Under the pieces are notes generated by a model. The model was not told the DNA's origin, ran no database searches, and saw nothing but the letters and a program-made list of their open reading frames with translations. A program made the position numbers and the translations under genes. From Streptomyces chryseus (GTDB lineage: Bacteria > Actinomycetota > Actinomycetes > Streptomycetales > Streptomycetaceae), in assembly GCF_014650755.1 (NCBI RefSeq), contig NZ_BMVO01000006.1:237781-301780 (forward strand): a stretch of 64,000 bases of DNA. The letters run 5' to 3'. Position 1 is the first letter of the stretch, and every line of letters begins with the position of its first letter. Shown piece after piece: positions 9,025 through 16,696 of the stretch.

Positions 9025-10161
9025 TCAGCAGGGCCACTCCCCCGTCGCCAGGAACTGGTCGATCGCGGCGCTGTACGGGGCGATGTCCAGGCCCTGTTCG
9101 GCGAGCCAGGCGTCGGAGTAGTACTTGTCGAGGTAGCGGTCGCCGGGGTCGCAGAGCAGCGTGACGACGCTGCCCTTGCGCCCCTCCGCGACCATCTCCG
9201 CGATGATCTTCAGCGCGCTCCACAGTCCGGTTCCGGTGGAGCCGCCCGCCTTGCGGCCGATGGCCCGGTCCAGCGCCCGCACGGCCGCCACGCTCGCCGC
9301 GTCGGGGACCTTCATCATCCGGTCGATGGCACCGGGTACGAAGCTCGGCTCCATGCGGGGCCTGCCGATGCCCTCGATGCGTGATCCGCAGTCGCTCGTC
9401 GCGCCCGCGTCGCCCCGGGTCCAGCCGTCGAAGAAACAGGAGTTCTCCGGGTCGGGTACGCAGATGCGCGTGTCGTGCTGCATGTAATGGACGTAGCGCG
9501 CGATGGTCGCGGAGGTGCCGCCCGTCCCGGCGGTGGCGACGATCCAGGCCGGTTCCGGGTACCGCTCCAGCCTGAGTTGCTGGTAGACGGACTCGGCGAT
9601 GTTGTTGTTGCCGCGCCAGTCGGTGGCGCGTTCCGCATAGGTGAACTGGTCCATGTAGTGGCCGCCGGTCCTGGCCGCGAGGGCGGCCGACTCCTCGTAC
9701 ATCTTCCGGGAGTCGTCGACGAAGTGGCACTGTCCGCCGTGGAACTGGATGAGCCGGATCTTCTCGGGGCTGGTGGTGCGCGGCATCACCGCGATGAACG
9801 GGACGCCGATCAGCTTCGCGAAGTACGCCTCCGAGACGGCGGTCGAGCCGCTGGACGCCTCGATGACGGGCTTGCCGGGCCTGATCCAGCCGTTGCACAG
9901 GCCGTACAGGAAGAGGGAGCGGGCGAGCCGGTGCTTGAGGCTGCCGGTCGGGTGGGTCGACTCGTCCTTGAGGTACAGGTCGATCTCCCACGCGTCCGGC
10001 AACGGGAAGCGCAGCAGGTGCGTGTCCGCGGAACGGTTGGCGTCCGCCTGGACCTTGCGGACGGCCTCTTTCAGCCAGGCCCGGTACTCCGGATCGCTGC
10101 GGTCCACGTCGATCGTCGCCGTGGCTTCGCTGCCGGTACGTTCCTGGTCAGTGGTGCTCAT
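9025..10161 (-). CDS. PLP-dependent cysteine synthase family protein
   Basis: This 378-residue fold-type II PLP enzyme is related to O-acetylserine sulfhydrylase, cystathionine beta-synthase and actinobacterial cysteine desulfhydrase (Cds1-like). The PLP lysine is in [13 protein letters not shown] near residue 80, the substrate loop is [13 protein letters not shown], and the phosphate-binding glycine loop is [15 protein letters not shown]. It is longer than classical CysK (about 310 residues). The ATG at 10161 has a strong GAGGAG 7-8 bases upstream, whereas the GTG at 10233 does not. It may act in cysteine breakdown or H2S formation rather than synthesis; this is inferred from family resemblance. 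Confidence 0.88.
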   Translation of the reverse strand: MSTTDQERTGSEATATIDVDRSDPEYRAWLKEAVRKVQADANRSADTHLLRFPLPDAWEIDLYLKDESTHPTGSLKHRLARSLFLYGLCNGWIRPGKPVIEASSGSTAVSEAYFAKLIGVPFIAVMPRTTSPEKIRLIQFHGGQCHFVDDSRKMYEESAALAARTGGHYMDQFTYAERATDWRGNNNIAESVYQQLRLERYPEPAWIVATAGTGGTSATIARYVHYMQHDTRICVPDPENSCFFDGWTRGDAGATSDCGSRIEGIGRPRMEPSFVPGAIDRMMKVPDAASVAAVRALDRAIGRKAGGSTGTGLWSALKIIAEMVAEGRKGSVVTLLCDPGDRYLDKYYSDAWLAEQGLDIAPYSAAIDQFLATGEWPC

Positions 10162-10489
10162 GCGGGCCACTCCTCGTCGTAGCGCTCCCGGGGCAGCTGG
10201 TTCTGCCCGGAAACTCCGGTCCCCAACTGCCACTCTAAGCCTCTCACCTGCACAAACGCTGACTTTGGGCAGCCATAGGGATCGCTTGTGGGGCGCGGTG
10301 GTACGGACCTGGACGCGACCACGTACCCCACCGTCCGGTCATCGAGGTGCTCTGGTGCGCGGGCCCGGGCTTGTGCAGACTGCGCACGAAGGCATCCGCG
10401 CGAAAGGGACATCCGCGCGAAGCGGCATGCGGCGCGCGGAAGGGGACGTCCTCGCGAAGGGCACACGTGCGTGAAGGGGGCGAAGTGGA
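10162..10489. other. Divergent intergenic region carrying a 17-bp repeat array
   Basis: This 328-base gap lies between two divergent genes. Its left part (10162-10380) should hold the promoter of the PLP enzyme; no consensus pair stands out. Its right part (10382-10485) is an array of imperfect 17-bp units listed separately. No supported ORF or RNA gene was found. Confidence 0.5.
10382..10485 (+). repeat. Imperfect 17-bp tandem repeat array, six units
   Basis: Units begin at about 10381, 10398, 10415, 10432, 10452 and 10469. The best unit is GCGCGAAAGGGACATCC. The core GCG(C/T)GAAGGG recurs with small changes, and one spacing is 20 rather than 17. The array ends just before the ribosome binding site of the gene at 10490. 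It could be a multi-site operator or simply expanded DNA. A second 17-bp array lies 1.1 kb downstream. Confidence 0.6.
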
Positions 10490-10834
10490 ATGGCGGAGCC
10501 CGAGTTCAGCGCCACGGGCGTACGGATAGGGCGCTGGCCCCGTTCGTTGACCAGGGCCGGCCAGGTGCTCGTCAAGGACGGCAGGCTGGTCCTGCTGACG
10601 AGCAACGGGCTGGAGATCGACAGCGCGCCGCTGGGCTCCGTGACCGCGGCCCGGCCGTGGTTCGCCGGGGAGGACAGCACCGTGGCGACGGTCAACGGCA
10701 CCCGGTACCGGCTCACCATGGCGCAGCGCGGTCAGGCCAAGGACGCTGAGGAGCTGGCCGGGCGGTTCCTCGAGACGGTCCGCGCGGCGCAGGACGCGTG
10801 CGGCCTTCGGGGCGTACAGGACGCGCGGGACTGA
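10490..10834 (+). CDS. Small conserved hypothetical protein, PH-like fold suspected
   Basis: This 114-residue soluble protein has alternating strands (VRIGRWPRSL, QVLVKDGRLVLLTSNG, EIDSAPLGSVTAARPW, STVATVNGTRYRLTM) followed by a C-terminal helix. That pattern is reminiscent of a pleckstrin-homology-like or GRAM-like barrel. The ATG at 10490 follows a GAAGGGGG purine run 11-16 bases upstream. There is no signal peptide or catalytic motif. It precedes an anti-sigma-type ATPase gene by 166 bases on the same strand. The function is unknown. Confidence 0.72.
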   Translation: MAEPEFSATGVRIGRWPRSLTRAGQVLVKDGRLVLLTSNGLEIDSAPLGSVTAARPWFAGEDSTVATVNGTRYRLTMAQRGQAKDAEELAGRFLETVRAAQDACGLRGVQDARD

Positions 10835-11000
10835 TGCGGCGCGAGTTGCGCGGCCGCACCACCTGGGTGACCCTGGTCTCACATCACTCAGGGTGCAACG
10901 GCGGTGACGCTGCGAACCAGCCCCGCCGGACCAAACAGCAGACAGCAACTGCTGGATCCGTTCTTCGTCTTCTTCCGGACCTATTCGGGGAGTCGCAGCC

Positions 11001-11531
11001 GTGATCAGCGAGCCAAGCAGGCACTGCACGGTGGAGCTCCAGGCCCTGCCGTCGCGGATCGGTCAGGTCCGCAGAATCATCTCGGCCCAACTGCGCTACT
11101 GGCATTTGGATCCCTTGATAGACCCGGCGGCGCTCGGCGTCACCGAATTGCTGACCAACGTCCACCGGCACGCAGAGCCGGACAAGATGTGCACCGTGGA
11201 GATCGAGCTGCTGCTCGACCGCCTGACGGTGTCCGTCCACGACCACGATCCGCGCCTGCCCACCGTTCGTGCGGCCGGCGCGTCCGAGACGAGCGGGCGC
11301 GGTCTCGCTCTCATCGAGGCGGTCAGCGAGAGCTGGGGCGTACGCCCGCAGGGCGACGCCGGGAAGGTCGTGTGGTTCACGCTTCCCACGCCGGCTCCCG
11401 CGGTGACACTGCCGCCGTACCCCGTGTACGGAGCGACGACCGACGGACCGTTCGCGCACGACGGGACCGGTCACGAGGTCATCCCGGCGACGCACGTTCC
11501 CGCCGCCGTCCGGTCCGCCGTAGCTGGCTGA
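11001..11531 (+). CDS. SpoIIAB/RsbW-like ATP-binding protein
   Basis: This 176-residue protein has a GHKL ATPase domain. The N-box is in ALGVTELLTNVHRHAE (residues about 45-62), the G1 motif is VHDHDPRLP and the G2 motif is SGRGLALIEAVSESWG near residue 95. Streptomyces has many such stand-alone anti-sigma-factor-like kinases. They usually regulate an anti-sigma antagonist or sigma factor, but none is adjacent. The start is the GTG at 11001 after GGGGAG. About 50 disordered residues follow the domain. Confidence 0.88.
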   Translation: MISEPSRHCTVELQALPSRIGQVRRIISAQLRYWHLDPLIDPAALGVTELLTNVHRHAEPDKMCTVEIELLLDRLTVSVHDHDPRLPTVRAAGASETSGRGLALIEAVSESWGVRPQGDAGKVVWFTLPTPAPAVTLPPYPVYGATTDGPFAHDGTGHEVIPATHVPAAVRSAVAG

Positions 11532-11594
11532 CCGGACGCCGGTCTTCCGCCACCAGGGGCCCCGGCCCGCGGCACAGCCGCAGGCCGGGGTCTG

Positions 11595-11679
11595 TTCGTC
11601 GTACGGCGCCGTTCGTCGTACGAAGCCCTTCGTCGTACGGGACCTTTCGTCGTACGAAGCCCTTCGTCGTACGGCGACG
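11595..11679. repeat. 17-bp tandem repeat array, five units, between convergent genes
   Basis: TTCGTCGTACG starts at 11595, 11612, 11629, 11646 and 11663, an exact period of 17. The six-base remainders alternate: GCGCCG, AAGCCC, GGACCT, AAGCCC, GCGACG. Neighbouring units can pair (CGTACGAAG with CTTCGTCGTACG), so the RNA of either strand could fold into hairpins. It lies between the stops of the convergent genes at 11531 and 11693, so it may act as a bidirectional terminator. Confidence 0.8.
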
Positions 11680-11692
11680 CCCTTCGCCCGGA

Positions 11693-12364
11693 TCAGCGTT
11701 CGGCCAGAAAGGCCCGTACGCAGGCGACCAGATCAGCGGCCGGCACCTCGACCCATGCGGCCTCGGGCGCCCCGACGCGTAGGACCTCGTACCGCCCCGC
11801 ATCGGCCTCCGCCACCTTGACCTGACGGCTCACCGCGTCCAACGGGTCCGCCCGCAGGCGGACGGCGCTGTGCGAGAGCACGGGGAAGAAACCCCGGAGC
11901 GCCTCGTCCGAGTGGAGGCGGCGCAGGAGGTTCCACTGCGGCCGGTAGAAGTCGGACGACAAGAGGTGGGACCACTGCGTACGAGCGGGCTCTCCGTTGT
12001 CGAGCGCCCCGGTGAGTTCATCGAGGTCGAGGAATTCGAAGCGCGCTCGCAACGCGTCGAACGACACGCCCTGCCGCCATGCGGCGACCGCCTCCACGAG
12101 CAGCCCGAGATCGTCCGTCGCGCCGATGGCCCAGGCGTAGTCCGGAATGCCGGTACCCAGTCGGAACAGGCGCTTGTCAGCGGCAAGACCGACCGTCACG
12201 AAGCCCCTCGCCGTCTCGGACACGACACCGGCGGGTGTGGGGGACCATGACCCGATGTCGCAAGCACACCGCCCCGCGGCTTCGTACATGGCCGCCACGA
12301 GGCCGCCCGCGGCGGCCACTTCCGGGTACAGGCGTTCCGGATGAGCCTCCGCTCCCCGGCTCAC
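11693..12364 (-). CDS. DUF6193-like protein
   Basis: This 223-residue protein starts at a GTG whose last two bases form part of the stop codon of the upstream ROK gene (GTGA overlap at 12361-12364), so translation is probably coupled. It includes YPEVAAAGGLVAAMYEAAG, LAADKRLFRLGTGIPDYAW, VAAWRQGVSFDALRARFEFL and ALRGFFPVLSHSAVRL. This pattern matches what I recall of the DUF6193 family, called a natural product biosynthesis protein in some annotations. No biosynthetic cluster is nearby. There is no signal peptide or catalytic motif. The family call is moderate and the function unknown. Confidence 0.7.
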   Translation of the reverse strand: MSRGAEAHPERLYPEVAAAGGLVAAMYEAAGRCACDIGSWSPTPAGVVSETARGFVTVGLAADKRLFRLGTGIPDYAWAIGATDDLGLLVEAVAAWRQGVSFDALRARFEFLDLDELTGALDNGEPARTQWSHLLSSDFYRPQWNLLRRLHSDEALRGFFPVLSHSAVRLRADPLDAVSRQVKVAEADAGRYEVLRVGAPEAAWVEVPAADLVACVRAFLAER

Positions 12365-13593
12365 GCCGGCCCCTGCGAGGCGGCCAGGGCGGCCAGCGGA
12401 TCGTCGAGCACCGGCTGCCACGCCAACTCGGCCGCGCCGACCAGGCTGTTGTGGTCCAGCGTGCACGGCAGGATGGGTACGCCGCCACTGCGCCCCCACA
12501 GGCTGCGGTCGGCCACCACGGCGCGCAGCCGTTCCGGGTCGGCGTCGAGCAGCTCGCGGTGGAGGCCGCCGAGGACGATGCGGTCGGGGTTGAGGATGTT
12601 CACGAGGCCGGCGAGGCCGAGGCCCAGCCGGTCGATCAGCTCCTCGCACGCGGCCCGGACCGCCGGATCGCCGTACTGTCCGCGCAGCAGCTCGCGCGAC
12701 TGCTGGAGGAGCGAGGTCTCGGGGCCCGGGGCGAGACCGGCCGCGGTGAGGAAGGCCAGCGGGTCGGTCTCGACGTCGAGGCAGCCTCGGCCGCCGCAGT
12801 AACAGGGGCGGCCGTCGGGGTTGACGGTGAGGTGGCCGACTTCGAGGGCGAGGCCCGAACTGCCGGTGTGCAGGCGGCCGTCGACGACCAGCGCCCCGCC
12901 GACGCCGCGGTGGCCCGTGGCGACGCACAGGAGGTGCTGCGCGCCGCGTCCGGCGCCGTGGCGGTGCTCGGCGAGCGCGGCGAGGTTGACATCGTTGCCC
13001 GCGAAGGCGGGACCCGCGATGCCCGCCTCGCGTACCTGCTCGGCGAAGATGTCGCGGACCGGGGAGCCCGCGGGCCAGGCGAGGTGCAGCGGGTTGAGGG
13101 CCGTGCCCTCGGGCTCCGCCACGGCAGACGGCACGGCGAGGCCCGCGCCCACGCAGCGGCGGCCGCTGTCGCGCAGGAGTTGGGCTCCGGCGTCCACCAC
13201 CGCGCCGAGGACCTGCGCCGGATCGGCGGACACCGTCTTGCGGCCGGGGGCGGTCGCGACGGTCCGGCCGCCGAGGCCGACGAGCGCCGCCCGGTAGCCG
13301 TCGGCGTGGATCTGGGCGGCGAGGACGACGGGGCCCGAGTCGTTGACGGCCAGGCGGTGCGAGGGGCGGCCCTGCGAACCGGCCGCCGCTCCCGGCCGGG
13401 AGTCGACCTGGATCAGTCCGAGGGCCTCCAGTTCGGCGGCGACCGCGCCGGCGGTGGCCCGGGTGACGCCGAGTTCGGCGGTGAGGACGGCGCGCGTCGG
13501 CGCCCGTCCCGTGTGCACCAGTTCGAGGGCAGGCCCGAGCGCGCTCCGGCCTCTCTCCAGCCGCGTTCTGATGGTGGTCGCCTTGCCGTTCAT
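12361..13593 (-). CDS. ROK-family transcriptional repressor
   Basis: This 410-residue ROK regulator has an N-terminal winged helix (residues about 20-75, with AVLTAELGVTRATAGAVAAE). The ROK fold follows, with the zinc-binding CYCGGRGCLDVE motif near residue 255 and a NDVNLAALAEH segment. Regulators of this class sense sugars or sugar phosphates. It is divergent from an MFS transporter, with a perfect palindrome at 13698-13722 in between. It is followed by the translationally coupled DUF6193-like gene. The start is the ATG at 13593. Confidence 0.9.
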   Translation of the reverse strand: MNGKATTIRTRLERGRSALGPALELVHTGRAPTRAVLTAELGVTRATAGAVAAELEALGLIQVDSRPGAAAGSQGRPSHRLAVNDSGPVVLAAQIHADGYRAALVGLGGRTVATAPGRKTVSADPAQVLGAVVDAGAQLLRDSGRRCVGAGLAVPSAVAEPEGTALNPLHLAWPAGSPVRDIFAEQVREAGIAGPAFAGNDVNLAALAEHRHGAGRGAQHLLCVATGHRGVGGALVVDGRLHTGSSGLALEVGHLTVNPDGRPCYCGGRGCLDVETDPLAFLTAAGLAPGPETSLLQQSRELLRGQYGDPAVRAACEELIDRLGLGLAGLVNILNPDRIVLGGLHRELLDADPERLRAVVADRSLWGRSGGVPILPCTLDHNSLVGAAELAWQPVLDDPLAALAASQGPA

Positions 13594-13666
13594 GGGGGCG
13601 AGTCTCCCATGCCGGGGAAGATCGTCCGGGCCCGGCTCCGGTTGCCCCCGGCGCTGACCACCTGCG

Positions 13667-13696
13667 TTGTACGGATCAGAGGCGGGCCTCTATGGT
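13667..13696 (+). promoter_or_regulatory. Candidate promoter of the MFS gene, leaderless
   Basis: TTGTAC at 13667-13672 and TATGGT at 13691-13696 are separated by 18 bases. The expected transcription start is at or next to the GTG at 13703, which would make the transporter mRNA leaderless. No ribosome binding site precedes that GTG, in agreement. Confidence 0.5.
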
Positions 13697-13697
13697 G

Positions 13698-13722
13698 AGT
13701 TTGTGCCGCACCTAAACAAACT
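13698..13722. promoter_or_regulatory. Candidate ROK operator, perfect inverted repeat
   Basis: AGTTTGT-N11-ACAAACT is a perfect 7-bp inverted repeat of 25 bases total. It overlaps the predicted start of transcription and the GTG start of the MFS gene, between it and the divergent ROK repressor. A repressor bound here would block the transporter promoter. Confidence 0.6.
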
Positions 13723-14941
13723 ACGCACGGCCGTTCCAGGGGGCCCGGGCGCGAACATCGCCACAGCCTCACTGTCCCGCCTCCGCACCGCGCTGACCGT
13801 GTTCTTCGCCCTCGACGGCTTCCTCTTCGCCGGGTGGGTGGTCCGCATCCCCGCCATCAAGGAGCAGACCGGGGCGTCCGCGAGCGACCTCGGTCTCGCC
13901 CTGCTGGGCGTGTCCGGCGGCGCGGTGGTCACCATGATGCTCACCGGACGGCTGTGCCGGCGGTTCGGGAGCCACCCGGTGACCGTGGCGTGCGGCGTAC
14001 TGCTGTCGCTGAGCATCGCGCTGCCCGCGCGGACGCACTCGACGCTCGCGCTCGGTCTCGTCCTGCTGGTGTTCGGCGCCGCGTACGGCGGCATCAACGT
14101 CGCGATGAACAGCGCCGCGGTGGAGCTGGTCGCCGCCCTGCGGCGGCCGGTCATGCCGAGCTTCCACGCCGCGTTCAGCCTCGGCGCCATGGCGGGGGCC
14201 GGCCTCGGCGGCCTGGTCGCGGCCCACTTGTCCGCCTCCACCCATCTGCCGGCCCTGACGGTCATCGGCCTCGTCGTCACCGCCCTGGCCGGACCCGCAC
14301 TGCTGCGCCACCGCGCACCCGCTCCGGAGCGTTCCCGGGAACGCTCCGCGAAGGCGCCCGGGAACGCTCCCGGACCGCTCTCGCGAACGGCCCGTAACGC
14401 CGTCGTCCTCTTCGGCGTCATCGCTCTGTGCACGGCGTACGGCGAAGGCGCACTCGCCGAATGGGGCACCCTTCACCTCCAGGAGGACCTCCACGCCCAC
14501 CCGGGTGTCGCGGCCGCCGGGTACTCCCTCTTCGCACTGGCCATGGCGGTGGGCCGGCTCAGCGGCACCGCGCTGCTCGAACGGCTGGGCCAGACCCGCA
14601 CGCTCGTCACCGGCGGGGCGCTCGCCGCCGCCGGCATGCTGCTGGGCGCCCTCGCACCCGCCCCCTGGATGGCGCTCCTCGGATTCGCCGTGACCGGGCT
14701 CGGCCTCGCGAACATCTTCCCCGTCGCCGTGGCGAGAGCGGGCGCGATCGCGGGCCCGAGCGGCGTCGCGGCGGCCTCCACGCTCGGATACGGCGGCATG
14801 CTCGTCGGACCACCCGTCATCGGCTTCCTCGCCGACTGGTTCTCGCTCCCCGTCGCGCTGACGACGGTGGCGGCGCTGGCCGGGGCCGCTGCCCTGCTGG
14901 GGTACTCGGCGCGCGGCGCGTCGCCGGCAAGGCGTACCTGA
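13703..14941 (+). CDS. MFS transporter
   Basis: This 412-residue protein has 12 predicted membrane segments, starting with RTALTVFFALDGFLFAGWVV near residue 25. A degenerate motif A (TGRLCRRFGSHPV) lies between TM2 and TM3. It belongs to the sugar/drug major facilitator group often paired with ROK or GntR regulators. The start is taken as the GTG at 13703, 7 bases after a -10-like TATGGT; the TTG at 13667 is the -35 itself and therefore unlikely. Codons 1-22 are polar and cytoplasmic. The substrate is unknown. Confidence 0.85.
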   Translation: MPHLNKLRTAVPGGPGANIATASLSRLRTALTVFFALDGFLFAGWVVRIPAIKEQTGASASDLGLALLGVSGGAVVTMMLTGRLCRRFGSHPVTVACGVLLSLSIALPARTHSTLALGLVLLVFGAAYGGINVAMNSAAVELVAALRRPVMPSFHAAFSLGAMAGAGLGGLVAAHLSASTHLPALTVIGLVVTALAGPALLRHRAPAPERSRERSAKAPGNAPGPLSRTARNAVVLFGVIALCTAYGEGALAEWGTLHLQEDLHAHPGVAAAGYSLFALAMAVGRLSGTALLERLGQTRTLVTGGALAAAGMLLGALAPAPWMALLGFAVTGLGLANIFPVAVARAGAIAGPSGVAAASTLGYGGMLVGPPVIGFLADWFSLPVALTTVAALAGAAALLGYSARGASPARRT

Positions 14942-14956
14942 GTAGGCGTACTCAGG
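14937..14956. promoter_or_regulatory. Perfect palindrome at the end of the MFS gene
   Basis: CCTGAGTA-GGCG-TACTCAGG is an 8-bp perfect inverted repeat. It covers the stop codon of the MFS gene and lies 56 bases before the ATG of the small membrane protein at 15012. It could be an operator for that gene or a short terminator hairpin; the lack of a T-run favours an operator. Confidence 0.5.
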
Positions 14957-15011
14957 CGCGCCCGGCTCCCCCGTCGCACGCTGGAGGCACCACACCGGAG
15001 GAGTGATCACC

Positions 15012-15362
15012 ATGGCCGCCCGACGCCTGCGCACCATCGCCCGCCTGACGTTCCGCAACCCCGCCTCGCTGGCGTACCTGGGACTGGTCGCGGCCACCGC
15101 GGTGTTCGTCACCGTCGACACCCTCTTCGTGGCCCACGAGGACGCCTCGTTCGCCGGGGTGTCGCTACTGCTCGTCAGCGCGCCGACGATCATCGCCTTC
15201 TTCGTCGGCGGCGACGTGCTCGGCGTGAACGTGATCGACTCCGACGTCTTCTTCTACACGGCCCTGCCGCTCTCCGTGCTCATCCAGTCGTTCGCGCTCG
15301 GCTGGTTCGTCCGGCTCCTCGGGCGCACCTCGGTCCGTACGGCCCGCCCACAGGGCGCGTGA
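15012..15362 (+). CDS. SCO4225-like small membrane protein
   Basis: This 116-residue protein has three predicted membrane segments (residues about 18-37, 44-64 and 83-103). It has the segment ASLAYLGLVAATAVFVTVDT and the conserved VAHEDASFAGV loop seen in the Streptomyces SCO4225 family. The ATG at 15012 follows a GGAGGAG site at 9-base spacing; the GTG at 15003 overlaps that site and is rejected. A palindrome lies just upstream. The function is unknown. Confidence 0.75.
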   Translation: MAARRLRTIARLTFRNPASLAYLGLVAATAVFVTVDTLFVAHEDASFAGVSLLLVSAPTIIAFFVGGDVLGVNVIDSDVFFYTALPLSVLIQSFALGWFVRLLGRTSVRTARPQGA

Positions 15363-15395
15363 TCGTCCGCGCGGGCCACTGTCACAATCTGCCGT

Positions 15396-16142
15396 ATGAA
15401 CACAGCCGATTTCATCGAATCGCTCGACACGCAGGGCCAGTTGCTGGCCGCCGCCGCCGAGAAGGCGGGGCCGGACGCCGAGGTGCCGACCTGCCCCGGT
15501 TGGCAGGTCCGCGATCTCCTGCGGCACACCGGCGTCGTCCACCGGTGGGCGACGGCGTTCGTCACGGCGGGGCACACGGAGTTCCACCCCGAGCCGAGCG
15601 AACCCGACCTCGACGGCGAAGCGCTGCTGGCGTGGTTCCGCGAGGGCCACACCCTGCTGGTGGCCGCGCTGAGGGCAGCGCCCGAGGACCTGGACTGCTG
15701 GACCTTCTTCGCGGCGCCGTCTCCGCTCGCCTTCTGGGCGCGGCGGCAGGCGCACGAGACGGCGATCCACCGGGTGGACGCCGAGGCGGCGCTCGGCACC
15801 GCATTCACCGCGCTGCCGGTGGAGTTCGCCGCGGACGGCGTCGACGAGCTGCTGCGCGGTTTCCACGCCCGGGACCGCAGCCGGGTACGCACCGGGGAGC
15901 CGCGCGTCCTGCGCATACGTGCGACGGACTGCGAGCAGGCGTGGACGGTACGCCTCTCCGAGAGGCCGCCGCGCACCGGCCTCGGCATGGACGGCTCCCC
16001 GCACGCCGCCGACTGCGAGCTGAGCGGACCCGCCGAGCGGCTCTACCTGACCCTGTGGAACCGTCTGCCGCACTCCGCGATCGCCGTGTCGGGTGACGAA
16101 GCGCTCGCGCGCCTGTGGCGGGAGACGTCGCAGGTCGTCTGA
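15396..16142 (+). CDS. Maleylpyruvate isomerase family mycothiol-dependent enzyme
   Basis: This 248-residue protein has an N-terminal DinB/MDMPI four-helix domain with CPGWQVRDLLRHTGVVHRWA (residues about 31-52) and HETAIHRVDAE near residue 122. The three histidines in these segments form the metal site of the family. A C-terminal MDMPI domain ends with LWNRLPHSAIAVSGD. Relatives use mycothiol for isomerisation or conjugation. The start is the ATG at 15396, 33 bases after the previous gene. The substrate is unknown. Confidence 0.88.
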   Translation: MNTADFIESLDTQGQLLAAAAEKAGPDAEVPTCPGWQVRDLLRHTGVVHRWATAFVTAGHTEFHPEPSEPDLDGEALLAWFREGHTLLVAALRAAPEDLDCWTFFAAPSPLAFWARRQAHETAIHRVDAEAALGTAFTALPVEFAADGVDELLRGFHARDRSRVRTGEPRVLRIRATDCEQAWTVRLSERPPRTGLGMDGSPHAADCELSGPAERLYLTLWNRLPHSAIAVSGDEALARLWRETSQVV

Positions 16143-16205
16143 GCGTCACGGCCGCGACGGCCGCCACCGGATCCACCGCCCGCGACGGTCACCTCCCGCC
16201 GCACC

Positions 16206-16610
16206 TCACTCCCCGGTCCGGCCCGCCAGCATCCGCGCCAGCACAGCGCGCTGGAGGGGCCGGACCTCGGTGTGCCGCGCCCGCCCCTCGTCCGTGAGCG
16301 CGACCCGCACGCCCCGGCGGTCCTCGCTGCACATCCCGCGGTGGACCAGGCCGTCCTTCTCCAGCCTGCCGACCAGCCGGGACAGGGCGCTCTGGCTCAG
16401 ATGGACCCGGTCCGCCAGTTCCTGGACGCGGTACGCGCTGCCGCCGTCCTCGGCGGCGCCTTCGGCCAGCACGTCCAGCACCTCGAAGTCGCTGGCGCCC
16501 AGACCGTGCTGATGCAGCGCGCGGTCCAGCTCGCAGAGCGTGCTGGCATGCAGGGCGAGGATCCCCCGCCACTCGTCGACGAGCGCCCGCTCGGACTTCT
16601 TCCGCACCAT
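16206..16610 (-). CDS. MarR-family transcriptional regulator
   Basis: This 134-residue MarR protein has a winged helix with VHLSQSALSRLVGRLEKDGLV as recognition region (residues about 70-90) and the wing EDRRGVRVALTDEGRA. It is divergent from the MFS pump gene at 16697, with only 86 bases between starts. That gap contains a 13-bp palindrome, the usual layout for MarR control of a drug pump. The start is the ATG at 16610. Confidence 0.92.
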   Translation of the reverse strand: MVRKKSERALVDEWRGILALHASTLCELDRALHQHGLGASDFEVLDVLAEGAAEDGGSAYRVQELADRVHLSQSALSRLVGRLEKDGLVHRGMCSEDRRGVRVALTDEGRARHTEVRPLQRAVLARMLAGRTGE

Positions 16611-16661
16611 GGCCGCACGTTACCAGAACTCACCTCATTGTTGCATCAGAATTAAATGCAC

Positions 16662-16689
16662 TTGCATTCAATGCACGCGCATGTACTGT
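16662..16689 (+). promoter_or_regulatory. Promoter of the MFS pump with overlapping MarR operator
   Basis: TTGCAT at 16662-16667 and TACTGT at 16684-16689 are 16 bases apart, which places the start of transcription at or near the ATG at 16697 (leaderless). The perfect palindrome TGCATTCAATGCA at 16663-16675 overlaps the -35. Another pair, TGCAT-N9-ATGCA, lies at 16642-16660. Two binding sites for the divergent MarR protein are likely. Confidence 0.6.
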
Positions 16690-16696
16690 GCTGCGC

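Noticed and set aside
11595..11679. CRISPR array
   Set aside because: The period is 17 bases with 6-base remainders, far too short for CRISPR repeats and spacers, and no cas genes are present.
11693..12364. Natural product gene cluster suggested by the DUF6193 label
   Set aside because: There is no synthase, tailoring set or resistance gene in the neighbourhood; the label alone is not evidence.
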